The position numbers were made by a program, and so were the translations under genes. The notes under the pieces are model-generated. The model was not told the origin of the DNA and ran no database searches. It saw only the letters and a program-made list of their open reading frames with translations. A DNA stretch of 64,000 nt from JAQUBU01 sp036677685 (GTDB lineage Bacteria; Bacillota; Syntrophomonadia; Syntrophomonadales; Syntrophomonadaceae), in NCBI GenBank assembly GCA_036677685.1, contig JAVBWA010000014.1, forward strand, positions 14,449 to 78,448, given 5' to 3'. Each line of letters opens with the position of its first letter. Positions within the stretch are counted from its first letter, which is position 1. Positions 43,241 through 52,036 of the stretch are shown one piece after another.

Positions 43241-43699
43241 ATGCATATTGTACTGGTGGAGCCTGAAATTCCCCAGAATACAGGTAATATCGCCCGAACC
43301 TGCGCTTTGACTGGTACCAACCTGCACTTGGTGCGGCCTTTGGGTTTTTCCCTGGAAGATCGCTATATGAAAAGAGCCGGTTTAGATTATTGGGATAAAG
43401 TTGAATTAAAGCTATGGGACAGCTTTGAAGAATTGGCCGGACATTATTACGAAGCCCGGTTTTTTCTGGCTACTACCCGGACTGAACATAATTACCATCT
43501 GGCACAGTATCCACCAGACAGTTTTTTGGTCTTTGGTAAAGAAACTAAAGGTTTACCCGAGCGAATTCTTCAGGCATATCCCGACAACCATATACGTATA
43601 CCCATGCGCGATATTGGACGTTCACTTAATTTGGCGAATTCAGCGGCTATTATTTTATATGAAGCATTAAGGCAAAATAATTTTATAGCTTTAAAATAA
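43241..43699 (+). CDS. trmL: tRNA (cytidine(34)-2'-O)-methyltransferase
   Basis: A 152-residue SPOUT methyltransferase: LVEPEIPQNTGNIARTCA, LVRPLGFSL, FGKETKGLPE and IPMRDIGRSLNLANSAAIILYEA form the trefoil-knot SAM site typical of TrmL. It methylates the wobble base ribose of tRNA-Leu. ATG after GAGGAGG. Followed by a 9-bp hairpin (AAATAAGGG/CCCTTATTT at 43694-43718). Confidence 0.92.
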   Translation: MHIVLVEPEIPQNTGNIARTCALTGTNLHLVRPLGFSLEDRYMKRAGLDYWDKVELKLWDSFEELAGHYYEARFFLATTRTEHNYHLAQYPPDSFLVFGKETKGLPERILQAYPDNHIRIPMRDIGRSLNLANSAAIILYEALRQNNFIALK

Positions 43700-43848
43700 G
43701 GGACTTTAGCCCTTATTTAAAAAAAATTAGCAATGCAGCAGGAAAAAAGACCCGATTTGAATAATAGTAAAATAGAACACATTCTATGTCTCTTTAGCCT
43801 GTTGCAAAAACAAATGTAAATTATGATAAATATCGGATAACAACTTGG

Positions 43849-45816
43849 ATGCAAACGGTCAAGAAGATGAGCTTTTTGGAAAAATGGCTTTTGGATCGGA
43901 TAGGGGAGAAAAAATTGAACGAAATAGTCCCAGGAACAAACAAGGTTCACTTACAGACCACTGTTGAAGATTTAAATACTCTGAGCGACAGGCTCGGTGA
44001 ACTTTTCATAATATTTGACCAGCATAAGATAATCAAATTCGTGAATAATAAAGCCCTGGAGGTTCTTAAATACCACAAAATAATAGGAAAGAGCATTTTG
44101 TCTTTGATCAGCGATGAGCACAAAGATAGACTGGACAAAGAAATCAGTAAACTATTGAGCCAGGGGCTTGGCAGTTTTATCGAATTGCCGGTGATTGGCA
44201 AAGACGGCATCCCGCGTATTATTCTTTTTAAAAGCGCTCCGATTATTGAAGAAGGAAAAATAACCGGGGGAATAACCCTTGGCCATGATATAAGTGCACA
44301 GCAGTATGCCACCGAAGCCCAGCGTATTACCGAGGAAAAATTGGCAGCCGCTTTTAATCTCAGCCCGGAAATGATAGCCATCAGCTCTCTTGAAGAAGGG
44401 CGGTATTTGGAAATTAACGATGCCTTTCTAAACCTTTTTGGCTACAGCCATGAGGAAGTAGTGGGCAAGACGGTCCGTGAACTGAACATTTGGGTTAATC
44501 CTCAAAATCGTGCCCGGCTGCAAAAGATGATATTAAACAATCCAATAGTTCGCGGAATTGAAGACAGCTTTAGGAAAAAGTCAGGTGAAACATGGATAGG
44601 AATTTGTTCTTTTGCCCGGTTAACTATCGGCGGAGAACCTTGCATATTAACGGTCGGAACTGATATTACTGAAAAAAGACATATGGAAGACGAACTCCTT
44701 AAAGCCGGCAAACTGGAATCTTTAGGTGTTCTGGCGGGTGGTTTGGCTCACGATTTCAACAATTTGCTGACTATTATCATGGGTAATCTAACTCTAAGCA
44801 AAATGAGCAGTCTGAATAATCCTGATTTGCTTAGATTTCTGCAAGAAGCTGAACATGCCACTTTGCAAGCTCGCGGTTTAACCCAGCAATTGCTTACCTT
44901 TGCCCGGGGGGGAGCCCCGGTGATGAAAATAACTGCCGTTGAAGAATTAATCAGAAATGCAGTGACGTTTTCCTTAAGTGGCTCTAATGTTAAAGCCCGG
45001 TTTAAAATTCAAGAAAACCTCTGGAAAGTAAAAATAGATGCGGGACAGGTCAACCAGGTAATAAACAATCTTATTATTAATGCGGTTCAGGCCATGCCTG
45101 ATGGGGGAGAAATCCTGGTCACGGCCGAGAACATAGAATTGGATGAGCACGCCCATCCTTTAAAAAGCGGTTCTTATGTGCGGTTATCGATCAAGGATCA
45201 GGGCAAAGGCATTCCCGAACAATGTCTGGATAAGATATTCGATCCCTACTTTACTACCAAGGAGAAAGGAACTGGTCTTGGGCTGGCTACTGCTTTTTCA
45301 ATTATCAACCGGCACGGGGGTCACCTGTATTGTGAATCTGTTCCGAATGTCGGGGCTACCTTTTATATCTCCCTGCCTGCGTTTTGTGACAAGGTTGAAT
45401 TAGCTGAAGAAGAGGAAAGACTTCCTTTGCATGGCAAGGGGCGGGTGCTGGTAATGGATGATCAATACCAGATAAAGACCATGTTGGGTGAAATGCTGAT
45501 TCAGTTGGGATATGAACCTGAATTGTCCGAGGATGGAATCGAAACCATTGAGAAATACCGGGAGGCTATGGCGAAGGGTAATCCTTTTCACGCGGTAATA
45601 ATGGATCTGACCATTCCGGGAGGGATGGGGGGCAAGAAAGCACTTGAAGGCCTTCTGGCAATTGATCCTGATGTTAAAGTAATAATAAGCAGCGGTTATA
45701 CTAATGAATCGAATATATCCCAGTATCAGGAATCGGGATTTCAAGCAGTTCTTGGCAAACCATATAGTATCATAGAACTGAGTGAAGTGTTGCAGGAGGT
45801 AATTCAAAAAGCATAA
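43849..45816 (+). CDS. Hybrid sensor histidine kinase with two PAS domains
   Basis: A 655-residue soluble sensor. Order: PAS (about 40-140), PAS (about 160-275), HisKA with GGLAHDFNNLLTI (His near 301), HATPase with NNLIINAVQAM, DQGKGIP and GTGLGLAT, then a C-terminal receiver domain (LVMDDQ, MDLTIPG with the phospho-acceptor Asp near 586, Lys in GKPYS). No membrane helices, so it should sense an intracellular signal. The following gene, a response regulator with GGDEF, is the likely output. The start is uncertain: no strong ribosome site. Confidence 0.87.
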   Translation: MQTVKKMSFLEKWLLDRIGEKKLNEIVPGTNKVHLQTTVEDLNTLSDRLGELFIIFDQHKIIKFVNNKALEVLKYHKIIGKSILSLISDEHKDRLDKEISKLLSQGLGSFIELPVIGKDGIPRIILFKSAPIIEEGKITGGITLGHDISAQQYATEAQRITEEKLAAAFNLSPEMIAISSLEEGRYLEINDAFLNLFGYSHEEVVGKTVRELNIWVNPQNRARLQKMILNNPIVRGIEDSFRKKSGETWIGICSFARLTIGGEPCILTVGTDITEKRHMEDELLKAGKLESLGVLAGGLAHDFNNLLTIIMGNLTLSKMSSLNNPDLLRFLQEAEHATLQARGLTQQLLTFARGGAPVMKITAVEELIRNAVTFSLSGSNVKARFKIQENLWKVKIDAGQVNQVINNLIINAVQAMPDGGEILVTAENIELDEHAHPLKSGSYVRLSIKDQGKGIPEQCLDKIFDPYFTTKEKGTGLGLATAFSIINRHGGHLYCESVPNVGATFYISLPAFCDKVELAEEEERLPLHGKGRVLVMDDQYQIKTMLGEMLIQLGYEPELSEDGIETIEKYREAMAKGNPFHAVIMDLTIPGGMGGKKALEGLLAIDPDVKVIISSGYTNESNISQYQESGFQAVLGKPYSIIELSEVLQEVIQKA

Positions 45817-45944
45817 TTAGAATTCTAGACACCTATTGAAAATATCTTGTGTAAAAAAATTAAATATAGCAAATTTTTCTATACAGCCTTTTTGATTTGA
45901 CGTATGATGATATTGTTATTGTTGGAAAGGAGATGTATAAAGCA

Positions 45945-46844
45945 ATGCGGGTGTTGGTAGCTGACGATGATGCCTTATCCAGAAAGATCTTACAGGAGTC
46001 GCTTAACCACTGGGGATATGAGCCGGTTATTACCAAAGATGGCAATGAAGCATGGGAGTTGCTTAAAGAGGACGGAGGACCGACCCTAATCGTACTGGAT
46101 TGGGTAATGCCTGGAATGGAAGGGATTGAGGTATGTCGAAGGGTTAGAGCTAGAAACACCGCAAATTACTTGTATATTATATTGCTTTCGGCCAGGAACT
46201 CACATGAAGATGTAATCAAAGGACTGGAATCAGGCGCTGATGATTATATTATAAAACCGTTCCACTCGGAGGAATTGAGATCCCGGCTCAAGATTGGCCA
46301 GCGGATTATTGAACTGGAAAAGCGGATTTTGTGCCTGGCGAGTACGGATTATCTAACCGAACTATTGAACCGCAGGGCCTTTATGAAGCGGATGGAAGCT
46401 GAGATAAACCGGGTTGCGCGGGAAAAGAAAAGCTTGGGCATTGTCATAGCCGATCTTGATCATTTCAAAGCAGTAAATGATACATATGGACACCAGGCGG
46501 GCGACTTGGTTCTGCAGGAATTTGCCCGCTGTCTGTCTTCTTCGTTTAGAATTTATGATTTTATAGGCCGCTACGGAGGAGAGGAATTTATTGTGGGGCT
46601 GCCGGGAGCAAGTGCGGAAGTTTCTGGAGCCATAGCCGAGCGGGTGAGAAAGAAATTTGAAGAACATGTGACTATGATCCCCGGTTGCGATTCGGGAATC
46701 AGCGTTACTTCCAGTTTCGGAATTTCGGCTATGGAAAACGGGCAGCCGGTTTTAGATATAGACGGATTGATTAAGCAGGCTGATATTGCCTTATACCGGG
46801 CCAAAGAGCAAGGCCGCAACCGGGTTGAAATATTCAAGACTTAA
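45945..46844 (+). CDS. Response regulator with GGDEF domain (diguanylate cyclase)
   Basis: A 299-residue PleD-like protein. Receiver domain with VLVADDDALSRK, phospho-acceptor in VLDWVMPGMEG and Lys in IKPFHSEE; GGDEF domain with DYLTELLNRRAF and GRYGGEEF active site. An RxxD inhibitory site (RIYD) stands five residues before GGEEF, so feedback inhibition by c-di-GMP is expected. Start chosen 12 bases after AAAGGAG; ATG at 45933 overlaps the site. Ends at a good terminator. Confidence 0.9.
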   Translation: MRVLVADDDALSRKILQESLNHWGYEPVITKDGNEAWELLKEDGGPTLIVLDWVMPGMEGIEVCRRVRARNTANYLYIILLSARNSHEDVIKGLESGADDYIIKPFHSEELRSRLKIGQRIIELEKRILCLASTDYLTELLNRRAFMKRMEAEINRVAREKKSLGIVIADLDHFKAVNDTYGHQAGDLVLQEFARCLSSSFRIYDFIGRYGGEEFIVGLPGASAEVSGAIAERVRKKFEEHVTMIPGCDSGISVTSSFGISAMENGQPVLDIDGLIKQADIALYRAKEQGRNRVEIFKT

Positions 46845-46874
46845 AACCTGCAGTTTTAAAAATGATAAAAAAAT

Positions 46875-46900
46875 AAAAAAACCCTTACGGGTTTTTTTTA
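46875..46900. terminator. Bidirectional terminator
   Basis: Stem AAAAAAACCC/GGGTTTTTTT with a TTAC loop separates the convergent diguanylate cyclase and ferredoxin genes; A and T runs serve both directions. Confidence 0.82.
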
Positions 46901-46924
46901 TTATAAGAATAAAATTATAAGATT

Positions 46925-47098
46925 TTATTCATTGGGTACTGGTGCTTCAACCGGGCATACATCGGCACAGGAACCACATTCAGTACACAGTTCAGGATCG
47001 ATAACATATTTATCTTCACCTTCGCTAATTGCTTCCACTGGGCATTCATCAACGCATATACCGCAGGAAATACATTCATCTGTGATGATATAGGTCAT
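46925..47098 (-). CDS. 2[4Fe-4S] ferredoxin
   Basis: A 57-residue bacterial-type ferredoxin with two CxxCxxCxxxCP motifs (CISCGICVDECP and CTECGSCADVCP). It is a low-potential electron carrier in the cytosol. The ATG follows GGAGGGAG. Monocistronic, with a terminator in common with the neighbour gene. Confidence 0.95.
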   Translation of the reverse strand: MTYIITDECISCGICVDECPVEAISEGEDKYVIDPELCTECGSCADVCPVEAPVPNE

Positions 47099-47212
47099 TA
47101 TGCTCCCTCCTTTGCTCCAAATCAACTATTAGCATTATAATGAACGCGTTTTTGTTTGTCAATTTGATAAACATTGGATTTATCAAATGCAGCGTATGTA
47201 ATGATGAATTAT

Positions 47213-47300
47213 AAGGGTCGGGTTCCTATTAAGAAAACAGGCGGCGGGTTCTGATCCTCCGTATCCTTGCAACGGTGGGGCAGTTTCTTCCGATGCTTAA
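47213..47300 (+). repeat. Dispersed ~130-bp repeat, copy I (5' truncated)
   Basis: Begins GGGTCGGGTTCCTATTAAG and ends CAGTTTCTTCCGATGCTTAA. It lacks the AACGAGGCG start and the AACTGC hairpin arm. First of three units in tandem in the 522-base gap 47099-47620. Confidence 0.75.
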
Positions 47301-47342
47301 ATTTGATAAAATAATATTCATTGATGGAATAGGCAGATAATA

Positions 47343-47475
47343 TAACGAGGCTAAAAGTGTCCCCCGCTACTTTAATGGTTGGGTTTCTATTAAGAAAAGA
47401 GGCGACGGGTTCCGATCCCCTGCCTCGTTGCAGCGGTGTGTTGAAACTGCTCCGCAGTTTCTTCGGGTGCTTAAA
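47343..47475 (+). repeat. Dispersed ~130-bp repeat, copy J
   Basis: Starts AACGAGGCTAAAAGTGTCC and ends TTTCTTCGGGTGCTTAAA, running directly into copy K. Has an intact AACTGCTCCGCAGTT hairpin. Confidence 0.85.
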
Positions 47476-47603
47476 CGAGGCGAAAAGTCCTCCCCGCTAC
47501 TTTAACGGTCGGGTTTCTATTAAGAAAACAAGCGGCGGGTTCCGATCCCATGCCTCGTTGCAGCGGTGTGTTGAAACTGCTCCGCAGTTTCTTTCGATAC
47601 TAA
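47474..47603 (+). repeat. Dispersed ~130-bp repeat, copy K
   Basis: Starts AACGAGGCGAAAAGTCC, shares with copy J the variant CCCCGCTACTTTAA and TTTCTATTAAGAAAA, and ends TTTCTTTCGATACTAAAA just before the thiN ribosome site. J and K are the closest pair in the window, indicating recent tandem duplication. Confidence 0.85.
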
Positions 47604-47620
47604 AAGACAGGAGAAGAAAA

Positions 47621-48262
47621 ATGAAGTGCGTTATTTTTGCAAATGGTGAATATGAAAAAATCGAAGCATATCATGAGGTAGTTGAGGCAGCCGATATTAT
47701 TATTTGCGCGGACGGCGGGGCTAATTATGCCAGGGAGCTCGGGGTCAAGCCCGATTATATTATAGGCGACCTGGATTCCATATCCGCAGAGGTCAGGGAA
47801 TATTATGCCGCTCAAAATGTAAAATACCAAAAATACCCGCGCCGCAAAGATTTTACCGATTTGCATCTAGCCTTAAGCCTGGCGAATAAATTGAAGGCCA
47901 GTGAAATAGTTTTGATCGGCAGTTTGGGAAAAAGGCTAGATCATACACTCTCAAATATTTACTGCGGGATAGAAACAGTGCAAAAAGGCAAGAAAGTTAT
48001 GCATTATTCCCCGAGTTGTACGGTTTACCTGGTTACCGACTGCCTGCATTTAAGCGGTGAGGCCGGTGATCTGGTGTCAGTACTGGTCTTAAGTGAAAAA
48101 GCCACCGGGGTTTACGAGCGGGGTTTTGAGTATCCTCTGGAGGGTGTAGCCATGGAAAACTGCAACCCGTTGGGTATATCCAATGTGCTGTGTACGGACT
48201 CCGGGGAAATCGGGCTGGATAGCGGCGTCCTGGCAGTATTTCATTACCGGAAGCAAAAATAA
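47621..48262 (+). CDS. thiN: Thiamine pyrophosphokinase
   Basis: A 213-residue protein with the TPK signature: ICADGGANYARELGVKPDYIIGDLDS, then YPRRKDFTDLHLALSLA and GSLGKRLDHTLSNI (quoted in parts). It converts thiamine to thiamine pyrophosphate with ATP. ATG after CAGGAG; the longer frame upstream is only repeat sequence. No TPP riboswitch is seen upstream. The three tandem repeats upstream may contain or displace its promoter. Confidence 0.9.
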   Translation: MKCVIFANGEYEKIEAYHEVVEAADIIICADGGANYARELGVKPDYIIGDLDSISAEVREYYAAQNVKYQKYPRRKDFTDLHLALSLANKLKASEIVLIGSLGKRLDHTLSNIYCGIETVQKGKKVMHYSPSCTVYLVTDCLHLSGEAGDLVSVLVLSEKATGVYERGFEYPLEGVAMENCNPLGISNVLCTDSGEIGLDSGVLAVFHYRKQK

Positions 48263-48284
48263 TTATTAGTTGGAGGAAGCTTAT

Positions 48285-49139
48285 TTGGATTTTAGTTTTT
48301 TATCCGGGATTTTTGCCAGCCCCTGGGATATAATTCGCAGTTTGCTGGACATCGCTATAGTTGCATATGTATTATACCGCATCCTGCGCTGGATAAGCGG
48401 CACCCGGGCCGAGCAACTGCTCCGGGGTTTGCTTCTCTTGCTTTTGTTTTCGCTGGCTGCCAGCTATTTGCGCCTGGATATGGTCAAATGGCTGGTGGAA
48501 AAGGTATGGATAGTATTTGCCATCACTCTGCCCATCGTATTTCAGCCTGAATTGCGCCGGCTTCTGGAACAAATCGGGCGCGGCAGTTTTTTTGCCCGTT
48601 CCAATATTGAAATGGAAGAATACGAGACCATAATTAATGAAATTGTTGATGCCTCCGCGGTTTTATCCCGTAATAAGGTAGGCGCGTTAATCATCTTCAC
48701 CCGCGAAACCGGAATTGGCGAATATCTGGAAAGCGGGGTTTTCCTGGATTCACTGGTCTCTTCAGGATTGCTGGTCAATATTTTTGTGCCCAACTCACCT
48801 CTGCATGATGGCGCCAGCGTAATCAGCGGGGGAAGGATAAAGAAAGCTGCGTGTTTCCTGCCTCTGAGCGATAACCCTCATCTGGACAAGGAACTGGGCA
48901 CCCGCCACCGGGCAGGGTTGGGAATCACCGAGGTTTCGGATGCCCTGGCTTTAATCGTATCTGAAGAAACCGGAACCATATCGGTGGCCAAAGAAGGTCA
49001 GCTGCAGCGTTATTTGGATACCCGGAGCCTTAAGGAGCTTCTCCGCCAGGAGCTTTTGCTCCAGGAAAAATGGAGTGATACCATGCGAAGGAGGTGGTCT
49101 GGTGAGTTCAAGACCCCCGGCCAAAACGATCGGCCTTAA
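48285..49139 (+). CDS. cdaA: Diadenylate cyclase CdaA
   Basis: Three N-terminal membrane helices are followed by a DisA_N domain with the two catalytic motifs DGA (SPLHDGASVISGGRI) and RHR (GTRHRAGLGITE). It makes c-di-AMP. TTG start is placed eight bases after GGAGG. The next gene, overlapping by 38 bases, encodes its regulator CdaR, and glmM follows, as in the conserved Firmicute cdaA-cdaR-glmM cluster. Confidence 0.93.
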   Translation: MDFSFLSGIFASPWDIIRSLLDIAIVAYVLYRILRWISGTRAEQLLRGLLLLLLFSLAASYLRLDMVKWLVEKVWIVFAITLPIVFQPELRRLLEQIGRGSFFARSNIEMEEYETIINEIVDASAVLSRNKVGALIIFTRETGIGEYLESGVFLDSLVSSGLLVNIFVPNSPLHDGASVISGGRIKKAACFLPLSDNPHLDKELGTRHRAGLGITEVSDALALIVSEETGTISVAKEGQLQRYLDTRSLKELLRQELLLQEKWSDTMRRRWSGEFKTPGQNDRP

Positions 49140-50031
49140 AGTTATATCCGTAATATTTGCCGTGCTGTTGTGGCTTTATGTTGCTAATCAGGGTCAACTT
49201 ACGGCCAGCCAGGATTCTCTGAAAGTACAACTGCAGTATCGGAATCTGAGCGAGGTCCTCAGTGTGAAAGGGCCGGAACAAGTTTATGTCAAGCTCTGGG
49301 GTACTGCACGTGAAAATCGTAATATAACAGCTTATGTCGATATGGCTGGACTCGGTCCAGGCAGCCACCGTATTCCGGTAAAAGTTGAGCCGGTGGCAGG
49401 GGTGATTTTAACCAGTGTCAGTCCCAAAGAAGTCGATGTCGTTATTAATAAATTGAAGGAAGAAACTATTCCGGTAAAATCCATAATCACCCGCAATCCG
49501 CCATCTGATTATGAATTGCTGGATGTATTCATTGAGCCGGATAAATGCATGATTAGGGGAGAACAAACCGCAGTCCAAGCCATAGCTCAGGTGGTTGCTG
49601 CTGTGGATTTGGGAAACGCCCGGGATTTTACAACCCTGAAGGTGCCCTTGCAGGCCAGAGATGCCGGGGGCAAATTAATAAGCCAGGGAATAAGATTGGT
49701 CCCTGATAAAGTAACGGTATATGCAGTAATTGGGCAAATTCAAAGCAGCAAGAAAGTCAAAGTCAGTACCCCATTTTCCGGAACCCCGGAAATGGGATAT
49801 CAACTGGTAAAAATAGAAGCCAATGTCGGAGAAATAACGGTGTTGGGAAGCAAAGAACAACTGGCAGGGCTGGAAGAAGTAAGCATCCGGCCGGTTGACC
49901 TGACCAGCAAAAAGGAGTCCTTTGAACAGGAAAGCGAAATCGTGCTGCCTGCTGGATTGAAAGCTTATCCGGCGCGGGTGGTTGTTAACGTTGAGATTAA
50001 GAAAGACAGTGAAAAAGAGGTTGTGGAATGA
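49102..50031 (+). CDS. cdaR: YbbR-domain regulator CdaR
   Basis: A 309-residue protein with one N-terminal helix (LKVISVIFAVLLWLYVANQ) and YbbR repeats outside the membrane (VKLWGTARENRN, GVILTSVSPKEVDVVI, DLTSKKESFEQESEIVLPAG). CdaR binds CdaA and modulates c-di-AMP synthesis. GTG eight bases after AAGGAGG, inside the end of cdaA. The stop overlaps the next start by four bases. Confidence 0.9.
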   Translation: MSSRPPAKTIGLKVISVIFAVLLWLYVANQGQLTASQDSLKVQLQYRNLSEVLSVKGPEQVYVKLWGTARENRNITAYVDMAGLGPGSHRIPVKVEPVAGVILTSVSPKEVDVVINKLKEETIPVKSIITRNPPSDYELLDVFIEPDKCMIRGEQTAVQAIAQVVAAVDLGNARDFTTLKVPLQARDAGGKLISQGIRLVPDKVTVYAVIGQIQSSKKVKVSTPFSGTPEMGYQLVKIEANVGEITVLGSKEQLAGLEEVSIRPVDLTSKKESFEQESEIVLPAGLKAYPARVVVNVEIKKDSEKEVVE

Positions 50032-51677
50032 GATTCAGGGTTAGGGAAATAAAACTGCCTTTGGAACATGACCAAAATCAGTTGCTGGCTGCTGTAGCCC
50101 GGCGTCTGGGGGTCAGCAGCAATAAAATAAAAATTCTGAACCTGGTTAAAAAAGCCGTTGACGCCCGTCGTAAAACCGTTTGTTTTACTTATACAGTCGA
50201 TGTGGACCTGGATGACAACCTTAAATTGACCGAAAAGGTTCTGAAATCAGTGAGCCTGGTTAAGACGCCGCCTCAGGCGGCAAGCGATATCTCTACAGGC
50301 ACCAAAAAACTCAAGTATTCACCATTGATTGTAGGCGCCGGTCCGGCCGGCTTGTTTTGCGCTTTATACCTGGCCCAAAACGGTTACCAGCCCATTGTTT
50401 TCGAACAGGGGCAGGACATCGACCGGCGCGTAAAAAGTGTGAAGCAATTCTGGCAAAAAGGCAGGCTTAATCCCTATGCAAATGCCCAATTCGGTGAAGG
50501 GGGCGCCGGAGCTTTTTCTGACGGCAAGCTTACCGCCCGCAGTGCTGACGAGCGCATTCCTTATATTCTGCAAACCTTCGTCAAATATGGAGCCAGCGAG
50601 GAAATACTTTATCTGAAAAAACCCCATTTGGGAACTGATGTTATCCGGGACGTAGTCAAGAAAATAAGGCAGGAGATTATCGCCCTGGGCGGGGAATTTT
50701 ACTTTGATGCCCGCCTGACAGACATAAATATTAACCGATCGAAGCTAAAAAGCATAATAATAAATAATGAAATAGAACTGCCCTGCTCGCTGCTGGTCTT
50801 AGCGGTGGGGAACAGCGCCCGTGAAGTCTATCGCCTGCTCTACCGCAAAAATGTCAATTTACAGGCCAAAGCGTTCGCAGTGGGAGTGAGGATAGAACAC
50901 CATCAGGAACTGATCGACCGTATTCAGTATGGCAGTTATGCCGGCCACCCCAAGCTCGGAGCGGCTGACTATCATCTTACTTATCAAGATGCTCCAAGTG
51001 GCAGGTCGTTTTATACTTTCTGCATGTGTCCGGGCGGTTATGTGATCGCCGCCGCCTCGGGACCGGGGCAGGTAGTTACCAATGGCATGAGTTACCTGGC
51101 CCGGAACACCGGAATAGCCAACTGCGCCCTGGTGGTTACGGTCAACCCGGCTGATTGGGATAACCGGGTAATGGGCGGGATGGAATTCCAGGAAAACTTG
51201 GAAAATAGAGCTTTTGAGCTGGGGGGAGGAAAGTATAAGGCTCCTGCCCAGTTGTTAAAAGATTTTTTGATGCAGCAACCTTCAGCCAGCCTGGAAAAAT
51301 CCTTGGCAACATATAAGCCGGGCGTGACCCCGGCTAATTTATGGGAGCTTTTCCCGCGCGAGCTTTGCGAAGTAATGGACCGGGGGCTTAGACATTGGGA
51401 TCATAAGATGCTGGGTTTTGTAGATGATAAAGCGGTTTTAACCGGGGTAGAAACCCGCACCTCGGCACCATTGCGAATCGAAAGAAATGAAGATATGGTT
51501 TCATTAAGCCTGGGCAATCTCTATCCCTGTGGTGAAGGAGCCGGCTATGCCGGTGGAATTATCAGCTCGGCCCTGGATGGTTTTAAGGCAGCGGAAAAAA
51601 TTATGGCCAGTTATCAAAAACCCCAGGAAAAAATAAATATCACCAACAGCAGTGTTTTGAATGCCCGGGAGCTCTAA
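50028..51677 (+). CDS. FAD-dependent oxidoreductase of the YbbR-cluster type
   Basis: A 549-residue flavoprotein. N-terminal small alpha/beta domain of about 95 residues (LPLEHDQNQLLAAVARRLGV; RRKTVCFTYTVDVDL), then FAD domain GAGPAGLFCALYLAQNG and FGEGGAGAFSDGKLTAR. The C-terminus has YPCGEGAGYAGGIISSALDG. This family of uncharacterised dehydrogenases lies between cdaR and glmM in many Clostridia. Overlaps cdaR (ATGA). Reaction unknown. Confidence 0.85.
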   Translation: MRFRVREIKLPLEHDQNQLLAAVARRLGVSSNKIKILNLVKKAVDARRKTVCFTYTVDVDLDDNLKLTEKVLKSVSLVKTPPQAASDISTGTKKLKYSPLIVGAGPAGLFCALYLAQNGYQPIVFEQGQDIDRRVKSVKQFWQKGRLNPYANAQFGEGGAGAFSDGKLTARSADERIPYILQTFVKYGASEEILYLKKPHLGTDVIRDVVKKIRQEIIALGGEFYFDARLTDININRSKLKSIIINNEIELPCSLLVLAVGNSAREVYRLLYRKNVNLQAKAFAVGVRIEHHQELIDRIQYGSYAGHPKLGAADYHLTYQDAPSGRSFYTFCMCPGGYVIAAASGPGQVVTNGMSYLARNTGIANCALVVTVNPADWDNRVMGGMEFQENLENRAFELGGGKYKAPAQLLKDFLMQQPSASLEKSLATYKPGVTPANLWELFPRELCEVMDRGLRHWDHKMLGFVDDKAVLTGVETRTSAPLRIERNEDMVSLSLGNLYPCGEGAGYAGGIISSALDGFKAAEKIMASYQKPQEKINITNSSVLNAREL

Positions 51678-52036
51678 GGAAAGGGGACACACCTTCTATT
51701 GAAGGAATGTCCCCAATTGCAAGGAATATTTCCATATAAGCAAGTGATTAGGGCACCAAAACTGGAAATAAAAGGAAATGTAAAAAAATTTAAATTACAA
51801 TTAATCAATGATTTAGACTAAAATATAGCCTGTAGGCAGCCCCAAAAACACTGGATGCCTAAAATATAAACTGCTGTTTACTAGCAGCAACATAGATTAA
51901 TAAAGGGGTGAAGAGTGAGACGTTAGGGGAAAGGCGTAGAATCCCCTAACTTCAAACTTGCTTTTTAGATGCTTGCTTGTGCCCGGAGCTTTCGGGTTAG
52001 GCAAGGTTAATATGAAAATATCGGGAGGAAAGTAAA
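51678..52036. other. Intergenic region before glmM
   Basis: Holds a GGGGACACACC-type repeat at 51679-51712 (related to 36778-36840), an AT-rich stretch, and a GTGAGACGTTAGG-type repeat at 51906-51957. No coding frame or RNA gene is recognised. The glmM ribosome site GGGAGG lies at its end. Confidence 0.6.

Noticed and set aside
47357..47620. An 88-codon N-terminal extension of thiamine pyrophosphokinase
   Set aside because: It is translated repeat sequence (copies J and K); the ATG at 47621 has a good CAGGAG site and gives the normal protein length.
47099..47620. A CRISPR array, because of tandem repeats before thiN
   Set aside because: The units are about 130 bp, diverged and without spacers, and copies are dispersed elsewhere; no cas genes are present.
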